Source: CAYPPG01 sp964412555 | GTDB taxonomy: Bacteria; Hinthialibacterota; Hinthialibacteria; Hinthialibacterales; Hinthialibacteraceae | Length of the DNA stretch: 6,193 bases | Direction: 5' to 3' | Assembly (NCBI GenBank): GCA_964412555.1 | Contig: CAYPPG010000140.1 | Location: forward strand, 1 to 6,193 | In this document: piece by piece, positions 1-5,447 of the stretch | How positions within the stretch are numbered: position 1 is the stretch's first letter | Layout: each line of letters starts with the position of its first letter | The notes under the pieces: model-generated | What the model was told of the DNA's origin: nothing | Seen by the model: the letters and a program-made list of their open reading frames with translations, nothing else | Database searches by the model: none | Made by a program: the position numbers and the translations under genes

Positions 1-258
1 TCTGATCCTGTGTTAATGCCTTGGATACGTATTTCCCGTCAGGAGGCTTATCGTGATGTACAAAGAAATTTATGTTATCATTTTTACTCTGTGGACGCAG
101 TTCATATTGAATTTCTTGATACATATGTTTCAGAAAATCTGCTCCCTTTCGCAGAGGAATTTGCCCATCGAGCTATAAATATGGAGGGTATATTGCTTCA
201 TGGAGGAATCGTCGCCAATCTGGATAGTTGGAGTTGGGAAGAAATTAAACAAAAATGA
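1..258 (+). CDS. 3' end of an unrecognised protein gene (5' end outside window)
   Basis: The frame is open from the first base of the window (Ser-Asp-Pro-Val-Leu-Met...) and stops at TGA 256-258, giving at least 85 residues. GTG at 10 and ATG at 16 are possible internal starts, but neither has a Shine-Dalgarno sequence, and the frame runs off the left edge. I therefore read it as the C-terminal part of a longer protein. The piece is soluble, with no membrane segment, and is rich in aromatic and acidic residues. It ends in a Trp-containing stretch (LDSWSWEEIKQK). I recognise no family; in particular I see no DNA methyltransferase motif, although a methyltransferase would be the expected partner of the restriction genes further right. 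Its AT-rich composition matches the C-protein/endonuclease cassette rather than the dnd genes. Confidence is good that it is coding and nil for function. Confidence 0.6.
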   Translation, partial: SDPVLMPWIRISRQEAYRDVQRNLCYHFYSVDAVHIEFLDTYVSENLLPFAEEFAHRAINMEGILLHGGIVANLDSWSWEEIKQK

Positions 259-367
259 CGTACATCCTAAAAATATAAATTTAATAAAAAATTTATTGCA
301 TATGAGCAAAATGCTTCACCGAAATACACTCGGTTCTGGGTAACAAAAGCAGCGTCTTCAAGTAACC

Positions 368-505
368 ATGGGAAAGCCGGGCGAGACTTCCGAAATTCTG
401 GTGTTACATGACGAGGCAATCTCTGTCGAGGAGCTTATCGATGTATTTCGGAGTCTCTCATCCTTCTATCAGGGGCGATTCGTTCCACCGGTTCTGTATG
501 AGTAA
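368..505 (+). pseudogene. 45-codon ORF of unknown function, possibly a gene remnant
   Basis: The ORF runs from ATG 368 to TAA 503-505 and encodes a 45-residue acidic, aliphatic sequence (ending FVPPVLYE) that looks more protein-like than random translation. There is no Shine-Dalgarno sequence before the ATG. The same frame upstream carries a 13-codon ORF starting at 302 and ending at TAA 341-343, so the two pieces could belong to one older reading frame broken by a nonsense mutation. I recognise no family. It could equally be a short real peptide, or chance. Confidence 0.25.
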
Positions 506-523
506 CAAGAACGCTAGAGCAAA

Positions 524-548
524 CGCGAACTGGCTCCGTAAGTTCGTG
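524..548. repeat. Small imperfect hairpin
   Basis: CGCGAACT (524-531) faces AGTTCGTG (541-548) across a 9-base loop. The stem has 8 pairs, one of them G-U. No T-run follows on either strand, so it is not a standard terminator. It lies 19 bases after the stop of the small ORF. It may be meaningless. Confidence 0.25.
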
Positions 549-665
549 AGAATGAGTCGACCAATCGAAAAAATTTAAGATATTCAATTGACGTTCAGGA
601 AAAGCGTTATTCTTTTTACGGGCTAAACCTACCTTTTTGAAATCCTAGCACTCATATTTCCCAAA

Positions 666-700
666 ATGTGACTGTCAGTCTGTGGACTGGCAGTCACTAC
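666..700 (+). promoter_or_regulatory. C-box operator of the restriction-modification controller
   Basis: Two GACTnnnAGTC half-sites, GACTGTCAGTC (670-680) and GACTGGCAGTC (685-695), are separated by TGTG. The whole reads as a 13-bp inverted repeat (668-680 and 685-697) with one mismatch. It is preceded by ATGT and ends 18 bp before the start codon at 718. This is the architecture of known C-protein operators such as those of PvuII and Esp1396I: two dimer sites around a GTG-type spacer, directly upstream of the C gene. In those systems a first bound dimer activates and a second represses the C-R promoter. The position and the identity of the next gene make this assignment strong; the regulatory behaviour is inferred from the family. 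Confidence 0.88.
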
Positions 701-704
701 TAGG

Positions 705-718
705 TAAAGATTGATACA
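705..718 (+). promoter_or_regulatory. Weak putative -10 and start region of the C-R transcript
   Basis: TAAAGA at 705-710 lies 16 bp after TGGACT (683-688), which overlaps the right half of the C-box. Both hexamers match the consensus poorly, as expected of a promoter that needs C-protein activation. Transcription from here would begin at about 716-718, at or beside the ATG, which implies a leaderless C mRNA. This agrees with the poor Shine-Dalgarno context of the C gene and with the leaderless transcripts reported for some C genes. The exact hexamers are uncertain. Confidence 0.4.
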
Positions 719-948
719 TGGATATCAATGTTCTTGCACAATTTGGGAAAAATATGAAATCGGTCAGGAAAAGTAAGGGAATTACTCAAGAACAACTGGC
801 CGAATATGCGGATTTGGATCGTACGTATATCAGTTTGCTGGAAAGAGGAAAGCGGAATCCATCGCTTTTGTGTGTGCTATCGATATGTAAAGCCTTGAAA
901 ATCAACCCCTCAGAAATATGTGATTCGATCGATTTAGAGGGATCATGA
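718..948 (+). CDS. Restriction-modification controller (C) protein, XRE-type helix-turn-helix
   Basis: A 76-residue protein, the usual length for C proteins (about 75-85), made of a single helix-turn-helix domain. Residues 8-45 form the XRE-type HTH: QFGKNMKSVRKSKGITQEQLAEYA, then a recognition helix LDRTYISLLERGKRNPS (33-49). The block Leu-Asp-Arg-Thr-Tyr-Ile-Ser followed by Glu-Arg is a hallmark of C.PvuII/C.Esp1396I/C.AhdI-type controllers; Arg35, Tyr37 and Ser39 fall where those proteins contact the operator. The protein should bind as dimers to the C-box just upstream and control its own gene and the endonuclease gene, delaying endonuclease until host DNA is methylated. The start at ATG 718 has almost no Shine-Dalgarno sequence (AGG about 13 bases upstream), consistent with a leaderless mRNA. 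The next gene follows after 27 bases on the same strand. A phage-type repressor is the alternative, but the operator argues against it. Confidence 0.88.
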   Translation: MDINVLAQFGKNMKSVRKSKGITQEQLAEYADLDRTYISLLERGKRNPSLLCVLSICKALKINPSEICDSIDLEGS

Positions 949-975
949 AGAGTGGTCTTGCAATGATACGATAAC

Positions 976-1848
976 ATGGAATCAATAAAACCCAAAAATC
1001 TATTTGACATTGCATTGAATGAGATGGAAGAAAACGACCAATGTTTTTGGGGGCCAAAATCATTTCAGGATTATTTGGAGGAAAATAATAAAAAAGGTAT
1101 CAATACCCATCGAACGGCACAGTACATTTCTATCGATTCTTACAATGAACTTGATACTAACTTGAAAGCCAAGAATTGTATGATATTGCGGTTAGGGCAT
1201 TCAAAAGGTACAGGAACTCAATTTTGTCTAGTAAAATCGCAGAAAGGTCCAAGTAAATATTTCTTATTCGATCAAGAAACATTCGGGAATCTTAAATGCT
1301 TGTACTATAAACCACCTTTGAAAGCGAAAAATTTATTCCCGTTTTATCTCATGCCTTCCGTTTCGGAAACGTCTTTGGTCAATTATTCGTTTGCTTCTGG
1401 TTTATTCAACAAAGCACTTGAATTGGATGATCTGAACGAGTTCATTATTCCTGCCACCGGTTCTTCGACCTATACCTTTAGTGTAAAACCTCATTCTCAA
1501 TTCGATGTCGTCACCACTCATAAGAATGGGCAAATTCAGGTAGATGCTCTTTTCATCGGGCAAAGACAGGGGAAACAGCATCTATTTGTACTCGAAGCAA
1601 AAACAAACATGACATTCAAATCGATTGCAAAGCACAAACTGATTTATCCTATACTCGCATTTGCTGGAAACGTTCCGAAGGAAATCCCTATTATTCCGTT
1701 ATATCTAAAAGTTTTTCTGGATCGTTCAGAAATCCATTTTTTTATAGCGGAATGTCATTTTGCTGATCCTCGAAAAAAATTAGATGGGATCGATCAATTA
1801 CAAGTTGTTGAGGCAAAGTATTTTATAACGCCTTATCCCTCCATTTGA
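976..1848 (+). CDS. Probable type II restriction endonuclease, PD-(D/E)XK fold
   Basis: A 290-residue soluble protein, typical in size for a type II endonuclease, encoded 27 bases after the C gene and presumably on the same transcript. Residues 188-210 read QVDALF, an 11-residue turn, then HLFVLEAKTN. Asp190 and Glu207-Ala-Lys209 on adjacent predicted beta strands match the D...(D/E)xK metal-binding core of PD-(D/E)XK nucleases. The N-terminal half (1-150) is mixed, with Tyr/Phe-rich strands, and may provide target recognition. I do not recognise the specific family or its cleavage site. C-gene linkage supports a restriction role, since C proteins usually precede the endonuclease gene. ATG 976 is the first possible start, because in-frame TGA 964-966 lies just upstream; it has no clear Shine-Dalgarno sequence, so translation may depend on coupling. 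Composition is AT-rich, unlike the dnd genes that follow. No cognate methyltransferase gene is visible in the window. Confidence 0.72.
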   Translation: MESIKPKNLFDIALNEMEENDQCFWGPKSFQDYLEENNKKGINTHRTAQYISIDSYNELDTNLKAKNCMILRLGHSKGTGTQFCLVKSQKGPSKYFLFDQETFGNLKCLYYKPPLKAKNLFPFYLMPSVSETSLVNYSFASGLFNKALELDDLNEFIIPATGSSTYTFSVKPHSQFDVVTTHKNGQIQVDALFIGQRQGKQHLFVLEAKTNMTFKSIAKHKLIYPILAFAGNVPKEIPIIPLYLKVFLDRSEIHFFIAECHFADPRKKLDGIDQLQVVEAKYFITPYPSI

Positions 1849-2459
1849 AAAATTTTATTATTCTATTTTTAGTGCTGGGCACGCGGACCGCGGAAAGCCC
1901 GACGCGGTCGCGGATCATGGCGGAACACCGGAAAAAAGCCGTGCTGGAACGGGTGCTGGAAACGCAGCGGTGGATTCGGGAGCATGGGCCGGAAACGGTC
2001 CGGGCTATCGAGTTGATCACCTTTGAGGAGTTGGAGGAAATCCGGCGGATTTGGGTGGTGGAGAAGCATGAGATCGAGGACCTGCTTCCGCAAATCTATG
2101 AACGGGTGATGGAGGAGAAATATCCGGGTAAAGCCATCGACGACAATTTAACCTTCGATGCGGAGACGCTGCAGTTGTTGAAAGAGAGCTGTGACGGGGA
2201 TGCGCTGCATTTCGAGATGGCGCGGAATTTGTTGGATATCGAGCGGCGGTACCGCACGATGGTCAACCGCCGGGGGTTGTTTTCCGAGATCGAGAACGCG
2301 ATCGAACGCTGTTTCTATGACGATGAACAAGACGCGCTGGATCGCGCCCGCCTGAAAGCGGGAACGAACAGGCGTGCTTCTTTCCCGCAATCCCAACCGG
2401 CGCAGAAGAACGGGCTGCCGTTATTTGAATCGCTCACGGACGACTATGATCATCGATGA
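1845..2459 (+). pseudogene. dndC: dndC remnant: truncated and internally deleted DNA phosphorothioation sulfurtransferase
   Basis: DndC is the PAPS-reductase-like, iron-sulfur ATP pyrophosphatase of DNA phosphorothioation, normally around 500 residues. This frame opens at TTG 1845, overlapping the endonuclease stop, but DndC-like sequence begins only at about 1870 (codon 9). Residues 9-25 (LVLGTRTAESPTRSRIM) match the GTRxAES motif from the middle of the enzyme. By codon 32 the sequence is already in the C-terminal domain: VLERVLETQRWIREHGPE (33-50), then ELITFEELEEIRRIWVVEKHE (56-76) and EDLLPQIYE (78-86). The N-terminal SGGKDS PP-loop and the central cysteine-rich segment that carries the 4Fe-4S ligands are both absent. 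The only cysteines left lie near the C-terminus, outside any CxxC. The rest (87-204) follows the normal DndC tail, with no stop codon. If translated at all it would start at TTG 1845 or ATG 1917, neither with a good Shine-Dalgarno sequence. It overlaps dndD by 14 bases, a native dnd operon feature. Identification is firm; catalytic inactivity is a strong inference. Confidence 0.82.
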
Positions 2460-4422
2460 AATCACCATAGCCAATTTCGGCATCTTTCAGGGAGAGCAGC
2501 GAGCCGTGTTGACTCCGCCTTCCGGGAAGAAACCGATTGTCTTGTTCGGCGGCTTGAATGGGGCGGGCAAGACGACGCTGTTGGAAGCGGTGCAGTTTGT
2601 TTTGTATGGGAAACTATCCACCTTTGTGCGGAATAAAAATACCGCTTACGAAGACTATTTGGAACGGCGCATCAACAAAAATGTCCCGCCCGGCGAAGGG
2701 GCGTATGTCGAACTGAAGTTCCGCAGCACGGAAGACGGGCAGGAGCATGAGTTGATTTTGCGCAGGGCGTTTGCCATGGGGAATAAGGGAGCCGTTGAAG
2801 ATTTCGATGTGCAGGTTGACGGGCGATTTGACGAGACACTGGCGGAAACGTGGATCGAACATGTGGACCGGTTTGTCCCTTCGCGTTTGTCGCATTTTTT
2901 CTTTTTTGACGGAGAACAGATCGAGGCGCTGGCGGAAACCGGTCATGCGGGGGAAGTGTTTCATGCTGCGATCAATGCATTGCTGGGGGTGGATCTGGTC
3001 GAGCAATTGAAGACCGATCTGACGGTGTTGCAGCGGCGGAAACAGAAGGAAAGGCAAAATATCAAGGATGTGGCCGAGATCGAGACGCTGGAAGAGCGCA
3101 TCGAAGAAATCAACCAGGTGATTTCCTCGAAAAAGCAAGAGTTATCCAATTTGCAGAACAAGATCGACCGGGCGCTCAAATTGAAACAGGAGTTGGAGAC
3201 CCGGTTTTCGCAGCAAGGCGGGGATTTGTACGCGCGGCATCAGGAATTTGAGGAAGGGCGGAAAGAAGCGGCTAAGCAGAAAGAGACACTGCAACGGCGT
3301 CTCATTGAACTGGCTTCGGGAGCGCTTCCACTGGCGTTGACGCGGGACTTTTTAATGGATATTCGGAAGCAGATCGAGTGTGAGCGGGAGGCCGCTCAAT
3401 CGCAAATCGTGACGGAGGAGTTGAAGAAGCGGGACCGCCGGTTGTTTACGTTTATGAAAAAATCCGATTGTACTGCGGAGCAGTTGCGGGGGCTTCAGGA
3501 ATTTTTACAACAGGATCTCAGTTCTTACGAACAATCAGCGGAACATGAAACGTATCTGGATGTGGATGCGAGCGTGAAGACGAAAATCGATATTCTGCTT
3601 GAAAGTGTGTTGGATCGGGATTTGCAGGATGCCCGAATGTTGCTGAACGAATACGAAACCGTAGAGAGAAATATCGATGAGTTTGACCGGAAACTGGCGG
3701 CGGTTCCGGATGAAGACGCCTTGTCCAAGATTTTTGAGGATCAAAAAAAGAATGACGAGAGACTGAAAGATTTGCAGGCGGCATTTGAACGGCAAAGTAT
3801 GGAAATTGAGCGGCTGAAACGGGAACGGGATGATTCCGTTCGGGAACTGGACCGGAAGTATGAGAAGAGTAAGGAATATGAAGTCCGGGTGTCGGATCTT
3901 CATCGAATTATCAAGCATTCCGGCCGGTTGCAGGAAACACTTTCGGTATTCAAAGAGAAGGTGGTCGCACGGAATGTCGAGAAATTGTCGAAGCTGATTC
4001 TGGAGAGTTATACACTGCTATTGCGGAAACAGGCGTTCATTCATCATATCGACATCGATCCGCAGACGTATTCGTTGTCGCTGCGGAACGGGAAACAGCA
4101 GGAAATCCAGGCGCATGAGTTGTCGGCGGGAGAGCGGCAGTTACTAGCGGTGTCGATGTTGTGGGCGTTGGGGCGGGCGTCGGGGAAGCCGATTCCGGTG
4201 ATCATCGATACGCCGCTGGGACGGTTGGACGCGTCGCACCGGATCAATTTGGTTGAACATTATTTTCCGTTTGCGAGCCATCAGGTTTTGTTGCTGTCCA
4301 CCGATGAAGAGATCGATGAGCGGTATTATGAGCGGTTGAAGAAGTGGGTGGGGCATTCGTACATGCTGAATTATGATGAGGCGGCGCAGTCTTCTTCGCT
4401 CGATCAAGGCTATTTCTGGTAA
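2446..4422 (+). CDS. dndD: DndD, SMC/Rad50-like ATPase of DNA phosphorothioation
   Basis: A 658-residue cytoplasmic ATPase of full DndD length. The N-terminal head has the family opening MIIDEITIANFGIFQGEQ and a Walker A GGLNGAGKTT at residues 35-44. The centre, about 190-550, is long alpha-helical coiled coil rich in Glu, Lys, Arg and Leu. The C-terminal head carries the ABC signature LSAGERQ (559-565), Walker B PVIIDTPLGRLD (584-595) and a downstream switch segment (VLLLSTDEEID). There is no Rad50-type CxxC zinc hook; the only central cysteines are Cys312 and Cys342. In the Dnd system DndD is an ATPase thought to open or reshape DNA so that sulfur can be placed on the backbone. The start at ATG 2446 is chosen because the family N-terminus begins there and it gives a 14-base overlap with dndC, implying translational coupling; the frame's upstream extension to 2374 lies inside dndC and is not DndD-like. 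The gene appears intact, but its partner DndC is broken. Confidence 0.92.
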   Translation: MIIDEITIANFGIFQGEQRAVLTPPSGKKPIVLFGGLNGAGKTTLLEAVQFVLYGKLSTFVRNKNTAYEDYLERRINKNVPPGEGAYVELKFRSTEDGQEHELILRRAFAMGNKGAVEDFDVQVDGRFDETLAETWIEHVDRFVPSRLSHFFFFDGEQIEALAETGHAGEVFHAAINALLGVDLVEQLKTDLTVLQRRKQKERQNIKDVAEIETLEERIEEINQVISSKKQELSNLQNKIDRALKLKQELETRFSQQGGDLYARHQEFEEGRKEAAKQKETLQRRLIELASGALPLALTRDFLMDIRKQIECEREAAQSQIVTEELKKRDRRLFTFMKKSDCTAEQLRGLQEFLQQDLSSYEQSAEHETYLDVDASVKTKIDILLESVLDRDLQDARMLLNEYETVERNIDEFDRKLAAVPDEDALSKIFEDQKKNDERLKDLQAAFERQSMEIERLKRERDDSVRELDRKYEKSKEYEVRVSDLHRIIKHSGRLQETLSVFKEKVVARNVEKLSKLILESYTLLLRKQAFIHHIDIDPQTYSLSLRNGKQQEIQAHELSAGERQLLAVSMLWALGRASGKPIPVIIDTPLGRLDASHRINLVEHYFPFASHQVLLLSTDEEIDERYYERLKKWVGHSYMLNYDEAAQSSSLDQGYFW

Positions 4423-4431
4423 GGATTCTTT

Positions 4432-4812
4432 ATGTCACTCGATACGGTACGGATATCCAAGCAGGGGCGCGATCAGTTGATCACGTTGAAACGGCGGACG
4501 GGGATTGAGAATTGGAACATTCTCTGCCGCTGGGCGTTTTGTGTTTCGGTCGCCGATCCGTCTCCGCCGCGGAATATCGAGGCAGCTTTGGAGGGTGGCG
4601 TGGAGATGACCTGGCGGACGTTCGGGGGGGATTATGAGGGGGTGTATTTGGCTCTGTTGAAGGAGCGGTGTCAGCGGGACGGATTGGATTTGGGGATGGA
4701 GTCGCTGGCGTCTCAATTTCGGCTGCATGTGCACCGTGGGATTGCATCGCTGGTGGGGTCAAGTGAGTTGAAGGATATTTCGAGTTTGGTACGGATTGTT
4801 GACCAAGGATAG
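4432..4812 (+). CDS. dndE: DndE, small DNA-binding protein of DNA phosphorothioation
   Basis: A 126-residue protein of normal DndE size (DUF1832 family), encoded 9 bases after dndD. The start at ATG 4432 has a good Shine-Dalgarno sequence, AAGGA at 4421-4425, which overlaps the dndD stop codon. Family features are the opening RISKQGRDQLITLKRRTGI (8-26), the following WNILCRWAF, and a C-terminal HVHRGI helix. Structural work on E. coli DndE describes a tetramer that binds nicked double-stranded DNA; a structural or DNA-holding role with DndC and DndD is the usual proposal. The order dndC-dndD-dndE is the canonical one, and no dndB is seen. The frame ends at TAG 4810-4812 inside a hairpin. The gene looks intact. 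Confidence 0.9.
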   Translation: MSLDTVRISKQGRDQLITLKRRTGIENWNILCRWAFCVSVADPSPPRNIEAALEGGVEMTWRTFGGDYEGVYLALLKERCQRDGLDLGMESLASQFRLHVHRGIASLVGSSELKDISSLVRIVDQG

Positions 4813-4830
4813 ACTACGCTTATCCTTGGT
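4802..4830. repeat. Perfect 10-bp hairpin spanning the dndE stop codon
   Basis: ACCAAGGATA (4802-4811) is perfectly complementary to TATCCTTGGT (4821-4830), with a 9-base loop. The dndE stop codon (4810-4812) lies at the top of the left arm. No T-run follows on either strand, so it does not look like a classical intrinsic terminator. It sits between the convergent dndE and DUF2442 genes, where a bidirectional transcript end or an RNA-stabilising stem would fit. The stem is directly visible; its role is inferred. Confidence 0.55.
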
Positions 4831-4849
4831 ACCCGGTGCAGAAGCGCTC

Positions 4850-5137
4850 TCACACAGCACTAAAAATTTTTTTTTCCATCTTACCATCTATGACAATGTC
4901 CCCATTCTCCCACAATTCCCCCTCACTCAAATCCACATCCTCATCCCAACTCACACCATACCCACCGGCATCGACTTGAACCGTTTTGAAAAACCACTCT
5001 TCCTTCAAGCGTTTAAAAGCTTCGTTTTCGAACAATTTCCTGCAATCGTATTGTTTTACAGTTCCATTATCAAAAACGACAAGAAGCATTTGACTGGCTT
5101 GAGGTTGTACAGATTTTATTTTTGGGTACGGATTCAT
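4850..5137 (-). CDS. DUF2442 family protein
   Basis: A 95-residue protein of DUF2442 type: P-x-I-x-S-V opening, the strand pair MLLVVFDNGTVKQYDC (17-32), then LFENEAFKRLKEE (35-47), and the motif GYGVSWDEDVDLSEGELW (59-76). These match the family pattern of FxDGxxxxYD followed by VxWxxxxDLSxxxL. The fold is that of the NE0471 N-terminal domain; no biochemical function is established. It lies 9 bases downstream of the DUF4160 gene on the same strand, in the recurrent DUF4160-DUF2442 arrangement, and is almost surely co-transcribed. A candidate start is ATG 5137-5135, with only a loose GGAATGAG sequence 10-17 bases upstream, so coupling to the upstream gene is likely. Its 3' end carries an A9 run (sense strand of 4867-4875), a possible slippage point that would affect only the last few residues. 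The tail beyond residue 80 is somewhat extended and Lys-rich. Confidence 0.82.
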   Translation of the reverse strand: MNPYPKIKSVQPQASQMLLVVFDNGTVKQYDCRKLFENEAFKRLKEEWFFKTVQVDAGGYGVSWDEDVDLSEGELWENGDIVIDGKMEKKIFSAV

Positions 5138-5146
5138 CGATCTATC

Positions 5147-5395
5147 TCATTCCAATCCCGGCAGTTTGCGAAATTCTTGGGATTGCCACATGGATAACAA
5201 ATCATCTTGATAGTGGCTTGCCCACTCTTTCACCATTTTAATGGCTCGTTTGGGAAGATCGCCTTCTATCATCTCTAGTTTCTGTATATCGAATACGCCA
5301 TTGTATTCCCCGTAAATTGCATGAAAATGGGGGACTCCATGTTCTTTAAAATACATTTTTATCAAAATTCCATAAAAACGAGCAATGACAGGCAT
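5147..5395 (-). CDS. DUF4160 family protein
   Basis: An 82-residue protein that fits DUF4160 along its whole length: the opening MPVIARFYGILIKMYF (1-16), then EHGVPHFHAIYGEY (18-31) with the conserved P-H-F-H-A pattern (His23, His25), and ELPKRA-like GDLPKRAIKMVKEWA (45-59), with a final helix of Trp and Glu residues. The HxH pair suggests metal or acid-base chemistry, but no activity is known to me. The gene is first in a minus-strand pair with DUF2442; the repeated pairing of these families suggests a two-component module, possibly toxin-antitoxin-like, which is inference only. The start at ATG 5395-5393 has a clear Shine-Dalgarno sequence (AGGGA on the minus strand, about 5402-5406) at good spacing, and a strong promoter lies about 50 bases further upstream. 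Confidence 0.85.
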   Translation of the reverse strand: MPVIARFYGILIKMYFKEHGVPHFHAIYGEYNGVFDIQKLEMIEGDLPKRAIKMVKEWASHYQDDLLSMWQSQEFRKLPGLE

Positions 5396-5447
5396 GCTTC
5401 ATCCCTAGTTCAAAAAATCGTCCGCAACAGATAAAGACTTAATTTTT

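Larger units (their letters stand above)
259..667. other. Gene-poor AT-rich stretch between the partial gene and the C-box
   Basis: No convincing full-length gene lies here on either strand. Only short frames are present, the best being 368-505. Two weak structural features are visible: a 10-bp inverted repeat, CCGAAATACA at 319-328 against TGTATTTCGG at 442-451, and a small hairpin at 524-548. Interrupted short frames side by side suggest a decayed gene or the worn end of a mobile element, but I recognise neither. A spacer of this kind is where a divergent methyltransferase promoter would sit in a classical C-regulated restriction-modification locus, yet no divergent gene follows on the minus strand. 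Confidence 0.5.

Noticed and set aside
608..1864. TTATTCT at 608-614 and again at 1858-1864 as a target-site duplication around the C-endonuclease cassette
   Set aside because: Seven AT-rich bases recur easily by chance, no terminal inverted repeats accompany them, and the DNA left of 608 is not dndC.
2374..2445. N-terminal extension of the dndD frame to 2374
   Set aside because: It lies wholly inside the dndC tail, is Arg/Asn-rich and unlike DndD; the family N-terminus MIIDEITI begins at 2446.
2614..3138. 174-codon minus-strand frame opposite dndD, and other minus-strand frames at 3535-3918, 4144-4407, 4435-4762 and 1823-2396
   Set aside because: They are antisense shadows of GC-rich coding sequence; they lack ribosome sites, have no recognisable domains, and the plus-strand genes there are certain.
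2755..3520. Rad50-type zinc hook in the DndD coiled coil
   Set aside because: The central region has only two isolated cysteines (312 and 342) and no CxxC.
4796..5197. 133-codon plus-strand frame overlapping the end of dndE
   Set aside because: It is antisense to the DUF2442 gene, which has clear family motifs, and has no ribosome site.
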